Source: Verrucomicrobiota bacterium (GTDB lineage Bacteria; Verrucomicrobiota; Verrucomicrobiia; Opitutales; UBA953). From it: a stretch of 64,000 bases of DNA. The stretch covers positions 15,153-79,152 of the forward strand of contig BJHS01000004.1 in the NCBI GenBank assembly GCA_014193315.1, written 5' to 3'. Below are positions 1 through 10,612 of this stretch, in pieces. Below the pieces are notes generated by a model. The model made no database searches and was not told the origin of the DNA. It saw only the letters and a program-made list of their open reading frames with translations. The position numbers and the translations under genes are program-made. The first letter of the stretch is position 1; every line of letters starts with the position of its first letter.

Positions 1-2051
1 CGGCACCGTGAACAATCTGGCTACCGGCGTGATCCGCGCCGGCAGCGCGACGAACAGCAACACGATCGGCTTGCTGTCGTACCTGACCGCGTTCAACAAC
101 CAGGGAGGCACGCTGACCGTCGGCAGCGCGACCTCGGAGCTCCGGCTCGACAACGCGAACGCCTTCTTCGAAGGCGCGAGCACCGGTCATCTCAAGGTCA
201 CACTTTATTCCGGCAACGCCACCCTCCGGGACGGCGCCTCGTTGACGGCCATCACCCAGACGGCCGGCGCTACCAACTCGACGACCATGACGGTCAACGG
301 CGCCGCTTCGATTGACATGCTGGCTTTGAGCCGGAGCGGCGCCCAGACCGCCTCCATCAACGGTACCGGCACCCTCACGTTGGGAGGACTCGATTGGACC
401 GGGGGAGACATGACAGGTTCGGGGACGACCGTCCTCGCCCCGGGCGGTGTCTTCAGGGTCACGACCAAGGATTTGGGAGCGTATCCTCCTACTCTCACTC
501 GTCGTCTCGACGTCTCGCAAGGCGCCACATTGACCTTGCGCGACGCCGCCGGCTATTCCGGGGGAAGTTATCTATACTTGTCCTCGAATACGGCGGTGCT
601 CAACAACGCGGGCACCATCGAGATCCTCGGATACTCCACCCTGCCGTACGAGGTCAGAATCGGGACTGCCCCAGGCTACCAAGTCGGCACCGTGAACAAT
701 CTGGCTACCGGCGTGATCCGCGCCGGCAGCGCGACGAACAGCAACACGATCGGCTTGCTGTCGTACCTGACCGCGTTCAACAACCAGGGAGGCACGCTGA
801 CCGTCGGCAGCGCGACCTCGGAGCTCCGGCTCGACAACGCGAACGCCTTCTTCGAAGGCGCGAGCACCGGTCATCTCAAGGTCACACTTTATACCGGCAA
901 CGCCACCCTCCAGGACGGCGCCTCGTTGACGGCTTTCGCCCAGACGGCGGGCACGAACCCGACGACCATGACGGTCAACGGTTCCGCCAGCATCGGCATG
1001 TTCAAGCTGAGCAAGCCCAGCGGCCAGGATGCCACTGTCACCGGGCCTGGTACGCTCACGTTGGGAGGACTCGATTGGACCGGGGGAGACATGCGGGGCA
1101 ATGGCAAGACCGTGCTCGCCGGCAGCGGCTTGTTCACGGCCACGCCCAGGCACTTGACGGCCAATCCTCCTACTCTCAATCGTCGTCTCGACGTCTCGCA
1201 AGGCGCGACATTGACCTTGCGCGACGCCTCCGGCTATTCCGCGGGAAGTTATCTATACTTCTCCTCGAATACGGCGGTGCTCAACAACGCGGGCACCATC
1301 GAGATCCTCGGATACTCCACCTTGCCGTACGAGGTCAGAATCGGGACTCCCGGAGGCTACTACGCCGGCACCGTGAACAATCTGGCTACCGGCGTGATCC
1401 GCGCCGGCAGCGCGACGAACAGCAACACGATCGGCTTGCTGTCGTACCTGACCGCGTTCAACAACCAGGGAGGCACGCTGACCGTCGGCAGCGCGACCTC
1501 GGAGCTCCGGCTCGACAACGCGAACGCCTTCTTCGAAGGCGCGAGCACCGGTCATCTCAAGGTCACACTTTATTCCGGCAACGCCACCCTCCGGGACGGC
1601 GCCTCGTTGACGGCCATCACCCAGACGGCCGGCGCTACCAACTCGACGACCATGACGGTCAACGGCGCCGCTTCGATTGACATGCTGGCTTTGAGCCGGA
1701 GCGGCGCCCAGCCCGGCTCCATCAACGGTACCGGCACCCTCACGTTGGGAGGACTCGATTGGACCGGGGGAGAGATGACAGGTTCGGGGACGACCGTCCT
1801 CGCCCCGGGCGGTGTCTTCAGGGTCACGACCAAGGATTTGGGAGCGTATCCGCCTACTCTCAGTCGCCGTCTCGACGTTCCGCAAGGCGCGACATTGACC
1901 TTGCGCGACGCCGGCGGCTATTCCGGGGGAAGTTATCTATACTTCTCCTCGAACGCGGCGGTGCTCAACAACGCGGGAACGGTCGAGATCCTCAGTTATA
2001 GCACGCAGCCGTACGACGTGAACATCGGCACGCCCGCGACCGACAGACGAT
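1..2051 (+). repeat. Tandem array of three ~681-686 bp units inside the giant ORF (units begin about 1, 685 and 1366), followed by a diverged fourth unit from about 2052
   Basis: CGGCACCGTGAACAATCTGGCTACCGGCGTGATCCG recurs at 1, 685 and 1366; the first 208 nt of each unit are identical by eye. Confidence 0.93.
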
Positions 2052-5000
2052 ACGGGACCTTCAATAATCTCCCGGGAGGCTTGATCCTTGGCGGCAGCGC
2101 GACGAACAGCAATACCCGCGCCGTCCTCAGGGGCATGATTTCGGTCAACATCGCGGGCGGGACGGTGACCGTCGGTTCGCCGACCAGCAGGGTCGATTTC
2201 CGCGCCAACTACGACGTCGTCCTTTCAGGATCCCTGCTTCTCAGTCCCGGTGTCGTGCTCGGCAATCAGGGCAGCGGTTACAGCCCCGTGCGTGTGACGG
2301 GTCAGGTCGGCGCTGTCGGCGGCGTCGGCGCGACCGCCATCAGCATGGGCGCGGGCGAGTTCGTCCTGGATGACGGCGGGAGCGTCAGCGTGCTGGAAGT
2401 GACCGGTGGCACCGTGAATGTCGGAAATTCTCCGACGCCTTTCACCGAAAGCGCCTCGGTCGGAGTCCTGAAGCTCGCCGGGGGCACGGTCACCGGTCCC
2501 GGGATCCTGCACATCACCGAGGCCCTGGACTGGACCATGGGGTCCTTCACGGGAACCGGGTGCACGGCCTTGGACAACGCCGGCACGGCGAATTTCATCA
2601 CGACCTACTGGAACGACCCCGTCGCCCCCTTGATCGACCGTGAATTCGTGGTGCCCGAAGGCGCCACGTTGAAGATCCGCCGGCATGCGAGCACGGCGAA
2701 CTACAACAGCATATTATTCGGACCTACGGCGCGACTGCGGATCGAGGGGACGCTGGAATTCCCCGCCGGCGACTTCAACAAGTCCGTCATCCTGGACCGC
2801 GGTCCTTGGGGCACCCAGGCTTCGGGCGGGACGCTGGAGGTGTTCGGCGGCACCGTGAACGCCTTCGGGGCGATGTCGGTGACATCCAACATCAAACTGG
2901 ACGCCCGCAACGCCAAGATGGGGACCGACGCCGGCGCGAGCATCGTCTTCGCCGGGGCGCAGGAGAACGTCATCAGCGGCATCACGCAGCTGGATGCCGG
3001 CGTGACCTTCGCCTCGACGCTCTCGAACACTTTCACCGGCCGCATCAGTTCCTTCGACGGCGCCGGGGCGGTCGCCTTCAAGGTCAACGCCTCCCCCGAC
3101 ACGATCACGCACACCATCGGAGCGGCCGGCCTCGTCGTCGACTCGATGTTGTTCGAGCGGAGCATCGTGGCCGGGGGCAATCTCTGGGTCACGGGCACCC
3201 TTGATTGGCGCAACGGTACTTTCCAGAACACCGGCCGGATCGTCTTGCCGGCCGGCGCCACCGCCGAGATCGGGACGGTCGCCAACGGGACACCCAGGCT
3301 CAACGCCGAGCTCGTCGTCGCGCCTGGCGCCACCGCCAACCTTTGGCGAAGCCTGTGGTGTGCCCCCCTCGGGAAACTGCGGCTCGAAGGCCAGCTGAAC
3401 GTCTCGCGGCCGCCCTCCTATACCGGTTCGGCCTGCATGTACAATACACTCAACAATGCGGGCCAGCAAGAGAGTGGCGGGCAAATGATCGTCGCTGGCG
3501 GAACCGTGTTCGTCCAAGGCGGCCCGACCACGGCCGCCGCGGCGAATCTGGAGGTCCTAATCAACACCTCGGTCCAGGACGGGATCCTGCGTAACGGACC
3601 CAACGCCAAGACTTACATCGGCAAGGGAAACGCCGACACGAACTCCTGCTCGGTCGCCGGCCTCAGCCAGCTGGACGGAAGCGTGATAATCCTTACCTCG
3701 GGCGAGAAGACTCTTTCGGGTCGCATCACTTCCTCGGCCGGCGCCGGTAACCTCGCCTTGCTCATCGGCCGAGCAGGTTTTACCATCGGCGCGCAAGGGC
3801 TCGAGGTCGACTCGATGCTGATGTCGAGCACCCCGACATCACCGGATTACCCCGACATCACCGGAGGGGACCTGACCGTCACCGGCAATCTGGATTGGAC
3901 GGACGGGGCCATCAGGACTTCCAGCGGCGGCAGGCTCCTGCTGCCCTCCGGGGCTCAGGCCATCTTGAGGTGCGGCTATGTGCTCTCGATCAACGAGTCC
4001 AGAGGGAACATCATCGGTCGCAACATGGTGGTCTCACCTGGCGCCACGGCGACCTTTCAGCTCGAGGCGTCGATGCGGTCCGGGCCGAGCGCAGCTTTCT
4101 ATCTCGGCTACGGCGCCGAGCTGCGCGTCGAGGGCAGCCTGCTTTTCACTTCCCTCAGCACCGCCGGCCGGTCCTTCATGATTTCCCCGGGCTCCGCCTA
4201 CAACAACTCCACCGGTGGTTCGATGAAACTCTACGGAGCCCAGGTCGAAGTCCAGACCGCCGGGGCCAAGCCGGTCATCTATGTTCCCGTGGAAGTCCGC
4301 AACTCCGTCATCAAGACCGTGCCGACCTCCTGGTTCGGGCTCTACGGCTCCGGGCATGTCTTCTCGGGAGTCAATCAACTGGACGAAGGCCTGAAACTGA
4401 CGCACCCCTACACGACCGTGACCCTGAGCGGCACGATCACGTCGGCGGACGGCCCTTCGGCCGTGGCTTTGCTGGCCGACCAGGCCGGCACTTTCACGAT
4501 CGGCTCCGCCGGTCTGGTCATCGATGCCCTGACCTTCGACGCCGGCGTCATCGACGGGTCCGGCGACATCTGGGTCACGCGCCAGCTCGTGGCCGGCATC
4601 ACCTACGACGGCATGAATCTCAAAGGTGCGGGCAAACTCTACTTGGTTTCCGGTGCCACGGGTTCGGCCAAGGGACTCGGCCGTACGCTGATCAATGAGG
4701 CCGGCAGCACGCTCAGCTTGGGCAGCGTTTACACGAGCTCCCCCTTCAACCTGGTGAACAAGGGCACCCTGGTGGTCGACCAGATCCAGGTCCAAGGCCC
4801 GATTGGCTCCGCCGCCATGACGGGTTCCTCCATCGTCAACGAGGGGACGATCCAGGTCCGCGGGACTACCGACACTGGGTTCCAGCTGCCGCTCTTCAAC
4901 GCTCCGTCGGGTCAGCTCACCTTGGCCAGCGGCGCCACGGCCAAGCTGCAGCTCTTCAAGGGCTGGCTCAACCAGAACACCGCCTACCCGCTCACCACCG

Positions 5001-8000
5001 GCACCGTAGCTCCGGGCTACGTCGTTTCCGGTACCAATCCCTCGACCTTCCAGACGGCGGTGACCTCGGTCGCCGCTCCGGCGCCGGTGCCGGCCGGCTT
5101 CACTACCAGCGTGTTCACGCCGACCGCCCCCGCGCTCGTGAATCCGGTCTCTCGCGTCCTCGCCGTCCCCGTGATGGCCAAGGCGGCCTTCGTTCCCGAT
5201 TCGCACTCGTCGTTGTTCAGCCCGTCCATCCTGACCATCTCGACCGCCGCCGACTCCGAGGCCTGGACGGGAGGCACCTTCCGTCTGGATAGCGGTTCGG
5301 GCACGATCAACATCAACACGCTCCTCGCCGCGCTCGCCAGCGGGACTCCGCTGACGATCTCCTCGAAGGGCAGCATCGTCTTCGACACCAATCTCTCCTA
5401 TCTTGGTTCCGTCGCCGGCTCGCTGCAGCTTGCCGTCGATACCGCCGCCGGCAACCGGCAGGGCTTCATCCAGCTGCCGGCCTCCCTGGCCTCGGCCGCG
5501 GCCCCGCTGACGCTCGGCTTCAATGCGCCGGTCGCCGTGAAGTCGACGGGCAGCACGATCGCCACCTCCGGCGGCGCGATCTCCTTCGCTTCGCCGCTGG
5601 GCGGCGGTTCGTCGCTGGCGCTTTCCGCCGGCGCGGGCGCCGTCAGCTTCGCGTCGGCCGCCACGGTCGGCGGCTTCACGAGCTACGCCGCCGCCACGTC
5701 CGGTCCGATCACCGGCCTGACCGCCGCCGCCGCGAACACGACGTTCAGCGGCGCGCAGAATCTCTCGGGCGCGTTGAGCGTGACCGGCGGCCTGACCTTG
5801 AGCGGTGGCCTGACTGCCGCCGGCGCCGTCTCCGTGAGCGGCCAGCTGGCCGCCACGGGCTCCGCCTCCATCGGGACCGTCAACGGCGCCATCAGCCTCA
5901 ACACCGTCACCGGACCCGGCTCGCTGGCGCTGTCCTCGGGCACCGCCGCCATCAACGTCGCAGGCGACATCTCCTCGCTTGGCGCGCTCTCGTTGCAGAC
6001 GGCGGGCGCCACCGGGAATGTCACGCTCAGCGGGACCTTCGACGTCGGCGCGCTCAATGTCCTCGGGGGAGGGCAGGCCGTGCTCCTCGGCGGCGCCCAG
6101 GGCCTCAGCAGCGCGACCTCCGCCACCTTCGCCGCCGGCGTGCCCGTCACCTTGGGCGATCAGTCCGGCGACCGCTTCTCCTTTGTCGGGGCTCTCGCCT
6201 CGCCAGGCGCCACCGGCGTGACCGGCATCGTCAACGCCGGCTCCGCGCAGCTGGGCGGTCTCACGCTCGCCGGCTCCGTGAACACCTCGGGCAATCTGTC
6301 CACCGGTACGCTCACCCTTGCCGGCGACGCCGTCCTCGGCACCGGCACGGGTCTGCTTTCCACCGGCGCGATCGCCGGCGCCACGCACGCGTTGACCCTC
6401 TCTTCGGCGACCGGGAACGTCACCGTCTCCGGCGGCCTCTCCCAGGTCGGGGCGCTCACGTTACAGGCCGTCGGTTCGACCGGTGTCGCCACCGTCAGCG
6501 GCGTCGTCGACCTCGGCTCGCTCACCGTCGCGGGCGGCACGGCCAGCCTGCTCGGTGGCAACAACGGCACCTCCGCCATCGCGGGAGGCGTCACCGTCGC
6601 CAATGCCGGCGTGCTCTCCCTGGGAGACCAGACGGGCGACACCTTCGGCATCGTCGGCGCCATCGCCGGGGGCGAATTGCGTCTAGCCGGCGGAGCGACC
6701 GCGTCGGCCGCCAGCGCCTCTCTCGGGGATCTCCGTCTCGGCGGCATCCTGCAGCTCGGCGGCATCCTGAACGCTTCCGCCGTGACCTTGACCGGCGACT
6801 CGTTGCTCCAGGCCAGCGGTAACATCACCCTCGCCAGCGTCACCGGCGCCGGCCACGACCTCACCGTCTCCGCCGCTTCCGCCAACCTTGTGGTGTCCGG
6901 TGGCGTGTCCGGCGTCGATGTGCTGACCTTGCTGCCGCTCAACTCGGTGTCGGTCACCGGGTCGCTGGCCGCCCAAACCGCGATCCTGGGCGACAGCATC
7001 TCCGTGGGCTCGGCCGTGTTCGGGTCGACCCAGTTGTCCGGCGACCTCAGCGGTACCGGCGGGAATATCTCGCTGGGTGCCGTGACTTTGGGCGCCGATT
7101 CGTCCGTGCTGACCGCGGGCGGCGATCTGAGCCTCGGCTCCGTCACCGGCAACGGCTATCGCCTCATCTTGGACGGCGCCGCGGGCGACGTCACGCTCGC
7201 GGGCGGCATCAGCGGCCTCGCGATGCTCCAGCTCCAGTCGCCGACCTCGACCGGCGACGTCACGATCGCTGGCGCGGTGAACCTGACCGACCTGCTGATG
7301 CAGGGCTCGGGCTCGCTCGCCTTCCTCGGCGGTAACGCCGGGGTCACGACCCTTTCCGGCAACATCAGCCTGGCGCAGACCGGCGGACTCCGCTTCGGCG
7401 ATCAGGCGGGCGACCAGTTCAGCCTCAATCCCGGTGACCTGATCTACGCCGGAGCCCTGACCTTGGGCGGGGCGCTTTCCCTGCCTGCCGGGCAGATGCA
7501 GGTCGGCTCGTTGAGCCTGGCGGCCGACGCTTCGATTGTCGCCTCGGGTCAGGTCAATCTCGGTTCCGTCGCGGTGGTCGCCAACGGCCATGACCTGACG
7601 GTGACCGCCGGCGGCTTGCTCGCTTCGGCGGGCGTGACCGGCGCGGGTGACCTTACGCTCTCCGGCGCCCTCGGCCAGAGTCTCAGCGGCAGCTATCTCG
7701 CGGGCGGCACCATCCAGTTGGGCGCGGCCGATACCGTCTTCAGCGGTGACGTCGTGCTGCGTGCCGCCGAAGCGGACTTCACCGGCCGTCTGTTGGCCGC
7801 CGCCTCCCCCAATGCGGGATCCCTCGCCTTCGAGCCCGCACCCGCAACCGCCGACATGGCGATCGGCGGCACGGCTTCCACCGCGGCCTTTGACCTCACC
7901 GCGGCGGAGATGGCCCTCATCGGCAATGGCTTCACCTCGCTTCGCTTCGGTTCCTCCGCGGGTTCCGGCGTCCTGACCGTGGCCGCGCGGCTTGCTTTCA

Positions 8001-10612
8001 CGGCGCCGGTCTCGTTCGTGTCCCCCTCGGGCAGCCTGGTGCTTTCCTCCTCGCTCACCACCGCGGGACAAGCCTTGTCCATCGACGCCGCCCTTCGGAT
8101 TTCCGGCACGGCTTCCATCGACACCACCTCCGGGGGTGCCTACTCGGGCGGCAGGCTGTCGGTCGGCTCCATCCAAGGCGCCGTGGCCGGTCCCTCGCAT
8201 CTGACCCTCGATACCGGCAGCGCCTCGCTCACGTTGGGCGCCGTCGGCAATCTCACGCCGCTGGATTCCCTGACGCTCGCCTCCGACGGGCTCACCACGG
8301 TCGGTCAGGACATCGCCGTGCGCGACCTGCTGCGTTTCGAAGGACCGGTCGCCTTCGGCGCTTCGGCGGTGCGCCTCACCGCCAACACGATCGAAGCCGG
8401 CGCGGCGGCCAGCTTCGTCGGAGCCTCGACCGAACTCACGCTGGCTTCCGCTTCGGGTCTGCCGGTCCTGGTGGGAGCTTCGACCGACTCCGGAGCCGGC
8501 GCCTTCGACGTGACCTCGGGCCTGCTGGCCAAACTGGCCGATCTTGGCTCCGTCAAGATCCTCGGCGGCAGCGCCGCGATCACCGTCGCTCAGCCCGTCA
8601 CCGTCGGCGTGCCGCTGGTCCTCGCTACCACCGGCCTCACGGACATCTCCGCGGCGGTCGGCCTGACCGGCGACGGCGCGCTTACCGTGACCGGGGACCT
8701 CCGTCTCAGCGGTTCCGTCACCGGAACCGGCGCGGGCGCCATCCGTGTCCTCGGCGACCTCGATGTCGTCGCCAATGCTTCGCTTGTCACGGCCGGCGTG
8801 ATTCAGGTCGGTTCGGCCGGCACCTCCGTCTCCGGCGCCGGCGTCCTGACCCTGGGCGGAACGGACGTCGATTTCCTCGGGTCGACCGGTGCGCTCACGC
8901 TGGGCGGGCTGATTGTTAATGCCGGCGACCTCACGCTGGGTTCCTCCTCCGCGGACATCGTGCGTCTCGGCGCCGGCGGACTCGTCGTCAAATCGGGCTC
9001 GACGGATCTTCGCCTAGGCCAGCTCTACTCCGCTGGCGACGTCACGGTCGGCCGGCTGGTCGTGCCCGGAGCGGTGACCATCAACCTGGCTGGGTCTGAC
9101 TTGCGTTCCACCGCGGTCGACATCGCGCCGCCCGGCCGCCTGACCATCAGGACCTCCAACGGCGACGCCGCGCTGGGAAGCCTCTCCGCCTCGGCCGGTG
9201 GCGGATCGTTGCTCGTCGACGCGGGGCAGGGCTCCGTCTCGTTGGCCTCGGCTTCGATGAGCGGTCCGGCCATCGCCACCGTCGACATCACCGCGGGTGG
9301 CGGCACGCTCGGTCCGCTCCGGGTCGCCGGCGACATCGACGTCACGTCCACCGCCTCCTCGGGTGCCGGTCCGGTCATCGCCGGCCTTGGCAGCGTCGGC
9401 GGCGACATCCGTCTGTCCGGCTCAAAACTCAGTCTGTCCGGAACGGTCGCGACGCCTGGTCTCGTCACCGTGTCGGCTGACATGGCGGTGTCGGGAACTG
9501 CCGGGGTGCTACGCGCCGCTGACGTGATCCTGACCGGTGCGATCACGCCCGCGACCGCCTCCTCGGTCCTCACGGTCGCTCCTTACGTCCCCTCCTCCGC
9601 CATCACCTTGGGCGGCGCTGGTAGGGGTGGCTTCCATCTCTCGACCTCTGACCTCGCCTCGATTGGCCCAGGCTTCGCCTCGGTCATCTTCGGCGGCCCC
9701 GGACAGTCGGGGAATATCGACGTGCTCACGACGCTTGCGCCGCAGGCGACCCTCTCGTTGCAGACCACGGGTATGACGAATCTTCCCTATGCCGTCGTCA
9801 CCAGCGGCGGCGCGGGCTTCGGCGTCACCGGCGCTTCGGTCGTTTCGGCGGATATCACCACCGCCGGCGGAGCCATCGCCTTGCTGGGCCCGACCCGGGT
9901 GCTCACCGGGGTGACCTTCGACACCACCGCCGGCGGCACCGCTTCGGCCGGGGGAGACATCACCCTCGGCGCCCTCACCTTGGTCACGACATCTCCGACG
10001 GCGAACACCTTCACCATCAAGGCCGGCGCCAACGGAGATCTCGTCTCCGGCGACATCCTGCTGCAGAATTCGACGGCCACCGACGTCCAGCTGAAGATTC
10101 TTTCCGGTCGTGATGTCACGGTCGGCGAACTCCCTGACGCGCTGGGCATCGATTCCCAAGCGACCGGTGTCGCGAACGGCCTGCCGGCCACCGGCGCCGA
10201 TCCGCAGCTCGCGTCGGCGGCTCGCGTCCTGCGAATCCCGACCCGTTTGATCGAAGGAGTAGTTACGTCTTATAACGGCGTGCGCTCCGCGATCAACGAT
10301 CAGGTCAGCATGGGTACGCAGGAAAGCACCCGTCTGTCCCGGAGCGCCGTCTCGGTCGTGACGGTGGCGCCGGCCGCTTCGGCCCCCGCGGCGATACCGG
10401 CGCCTACGGCGCGCATACCCGTCCTCCAAGGCGTGGTCGCGTGGGTCGGCGAAGGCGCCCGTACCGAACAGGGCGGCGGAGGCACGGGATCGCTCAAGCT
10501 CGTCGACAACCTTTCCGTCTCCGTCCAAGGCGGCACCGGCGTCATCAACTACGAAGGCGTGAGCATCAGCATCGGAGAAGGCACCGTCGTGAGGAAGTCT
10601 TCGGCGCCCTGA
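2..10612 (+). CDS. Giant beta-strand-repeat / filamentous-haemagglutinin-like surface protein, 5' partial (open to the window edge)
   Basis: Single 3534-aa open frame rich in G/S/A/T/V/L with short recurring beta-strand motifs (GxLTLGG, TVSGG, SLxVAGG); open upstream of the first M; no recognisable autotransporter barrel or sorting signal at the C-terminus. Confidence 0.8.
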   Translation, partial: GTVNNLATGVIRAGSATNSNTIGLLSYLTAFNNQGGTLTVGSATSELRLDNANAFFEGASTGHLKVTLYSGNATLRDGASLTAITQTAGATNSTTMTVNGAASIDMLALSRSGAQTASINGTGTLTLGGLDWTGGDMTGSGTTVLAPGGVFRVTTKDLGAYPPTLTRRLDVSQGATLTLRDAAGYSGGSYLYLSSNTAVLNNAGTIEILGYSTLPYEVRIGTAPGYQVGTVNNLATGVIRAGSATNSNTIGLLSYLTAFNNQGGTLTVGSATSELRLDNANAFFEGASTGHLKVTLYTGNATLQDGASLTAFAQTAGTNPTTMTVNGSASIGMFKLSKPSGQDATVTGPGTLTLGGLDWTGGDMRGNGKTVLAGSGLFTATPRHLTANPPTLNRRLDVSQGATLTLRDASGYSAGSYLYFSSNTAVLNNAGTIEILGYSTLPYEVRIGTPGGYYAGTVNNLATGVIRAGSATNSNTIGLLSYLTAFNNQGGTLTVGSATSELRLDNANAFFEGASTGHLKVTLYSGNATLRDGASLTAITQTAGATNSTTMTVNGAASIDMLALSRSGAQPGSINGTGTLTLGGLDWTGGEMTGSGTTVLAPGGVFRVTTKDLGAYPPTLSRRLDVPQGATLTLRDAGGYSGGSYLYFSSNAAVLNNAGTVEILSYSTQPYDVNIGTPATDRRYGTFNNLPGGLILGGSATNSNTRAVLRGMISVNIAGGTVTVGSPTSRVDFRANYDVVLSGSLLLSPGVVLGNQGSGYSPVRVTGQVGAVGGVGATAISMGAGEFVLDDGGSVSVLEVTGGTVNVGNSPTPFTESASVGVLKLAGGTVTGPGILHITEALDWTMGSFTGTGCTALDNAGTANFITTYWNDPVAPLIDREFVVPEGATLKIRRHASTANYNSILFGPTARLRIEGTLEFPAGDFNKSVILDRGPWGTQASGGTLEVFGGTVNAFGAMSVTSNIKLDARNAKMGTDAGASIVFAGAQENVISGITQLDAGVTFASTLSNTFTGRISSFDGAGAVAFKVNASPDTITHTIGAAGLVVDSMLFERSIVAGGNLWVTGTLDWRNGTFQNTGRIVLPAGATAEIGTVANGTPRLNAELVVAPGATANLWRSLWCAPLGKLRLEGQLNVSRPPSYTGSACMYNTLNNAGQQESGGQMIVAGGTVFVQGGPTTAAAANLEVLINTSVQDGILRNGPNAKTYIGKGNADTNSCSVAGLSQLDGSVIILTSGEKTLSGRITSSAGAGNLALLIGRAGFTIGAQGLEVDSMLMSSTPTSPDYPDITGGDLTVTGNLDWTDGAIRTSSGGRLLLPSGAQAILRCGYVLSINESRGNIIGRNMVVSPGATATFQLEASMRSGPSAAFYLGYGAELRVEGSLLFTSLSTAGRSFMISPGSAYNNSTGGSMKLYGAQVEVQTAGAKPVIYVPVEVRNSVIKTVPTSWFGLYGSGHVFSGVNQLDEGLKLTHPYTTVTLSGTITSADGPSAVALLADQAGTFTIGSAGLVIDALTFDAGVIDGSGDIWVTRQLVAGITYDGMNLKGAGKLYLVSGATGSAKGLGRTLINEAGSTLSLGSVYTSSPFNLVNKGTLVVDQIQVQGPIGSAAMTGSSIVNEGTIQVRGTTDTGFQLPLFNAPSGQLTLASGATAKLQLFKGWLNQNTAYPLTTGTVAPGYVVSGTNPSTFQTAVTSVAAPAPVPAGFTTSVFTPTAPALVNPVSRVLAVPVMAKAAFVPDSHSSLFSPSILTISTAADSEAWTGGTFRLDSGSGTININTLLAALASGTPLTISSKGSIVFDTNLSYLGSVAGSLQLAVDTAAGNRQGFIQLPASLASAAAPLTLGFNAPVAVKSTGSTIATSGGAISFASPLGGGSSLALSAGAGAVSFASAATVGGFTSYAAATSGPITGLTAAAANTTFSGAQNLSGALSVTGGLTLSGGLTAAGAVSVSGQLAATGSASIGTVNGAISLNTVTGPGSLALSSGTAAINVAGDISSLGALSLQTAGATGNVTLSGTFDVGALNVLGGGQAVLLGGAQGLSSATSATFAAGVPVTLGDQSGDRFSFVGALASPGATGVTGIVNAGSAQLGGLTLAGSVNTSGNLSTGTLTLAGDAVLGTGTGLLSTGAIAGATHALTLSSATGNVTVSGGLSQVGALTLQAVGSTGVATVSGVVDLGSLTVAGGTASLLGGNNGTSAIAGGVTVANAGVLSLGDQTGDTFGIVGAIAGGELRLAGGATASAASASLGDLRLGGILQLGGILNASAVTLTGDSLLQASGNITLASVTGAGHDLTVSAASANLVVSGGVSGVDVLTLLPLNSVSVTGSLAAQTAILGDSISVGSAVFGSTQLSGDLSGTGGNISLGAVTLGADSSVLTAGGDLSLGSVTGNGYRLILDGAAGDVTLAGGISGLAMLQLQSPTSTGDVTIAGAVNLTDLLMQGSGSLAFLGGNAGVTTLSGNISLAQTGGLRFGDQAGDQFSLNPGDLIYAGALTLGGALSLPAGQMQVGSLSLAADASIVASGQVNLGSVAVVANGHDLTVTAGGLLASAGVTGAGDLTLSGALGQSLSGSYLAGGTIQLGAADTVFSGDVVLRAAEADFTGRLLAAASPNAGSLAFEPAPATADMAIGGTASTAAFDLTAAEMALIGNGFTSLRFGSSAGSGVLTVAARLAFTAPVSFVSPSGSLVLSSSLTTAGQALSIDAALRISGTASIDTTSGGAYSGGRLSVGSIQGAVAGPSHLTLDTGSASLTLGAVGNLTPLDSLTLASDGLTTVGQDIAVRDLLRFEGPVAFGASAVRLTANTIEAGAAASFVGASTELTLASASGLPVLVGASTDSGAGAFDVTSGLLAKLADLGSVKILGGSAAITVAQPVTVGVPLVLATTGLTDISAAVGLTGDGALTVTGDLRLSGSVTGTGAGAIRVLGDLDVVANASLVTAGVIQVGSAGTSVSGAGVLTLGGTDVDFLGSTGALTLGGLIVNAGDLTLGSSSADIVRLGAGGLVVKSGSTDLRLGQLYSAGDVTVGRLVVPGAVTINLAGSDLRSTAVDIAPPGRLTIRTSNGDAALGSLSASAGGGSLLVDAGQGSVSLASASMSGPAIATVDITAGGGTLGPLRVAGDIDVTSTASSGAGPVIAGLGSVGGDIRLSGSKLSLSGTVATPGLVTVSADMAVSGTAGVLRAADVILTGAITPATASSVLTVAPYVPSSAITLGGAGRGGFHLSTSDLASIGPGFASVIFGGPGQSGNIDVLTTLAPQATLSLQTTGMTNLPYAVVTSGGAGFGVTGASVVSADITTAGGAIALLGPTRVLTGVTFDTTAGGTASAGGDITLGALTLVTTSPTANTFTIKAGANGDLVSGDILLQNSTATDVQLKILSGRDVTVGELPDALGIDSQATGVANGLPATGADPQLASAARVLRIPTRLIEGVVTSYNGVRSAINDQVSMGTQESTRLSRSAVSVVTVAPAASAPAAIPAPTARIPVLQGVVAWVGEGARTEQGGGGTGSLKLVDNLSVSVQGGTGVINYEGVSISIGEGTVVRKSSAP

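Noticed and set aside
394-1680. 428-aa +frame ORF and matching minus-strand ORFs in the tandem array
   Set aside because: Repeated shadow frames of the ~683-bp units (Arg/His/Gln-rich); explained by the main ORF.
1-2051. Possible CRISPR or satellite array
   Set aside because: Units are ~683 bp, in frame and coding; no short repeats with unique spacers anywhere in the window.
4034-6388. 784-aa minus-strand ORF inside the giant repeat gene
   Set aside because: Low-complexity R/G/A/E composition from antisense reading of GC-rich repeats; no domain-like sequence, and the plus-strand frame is clearly coding.
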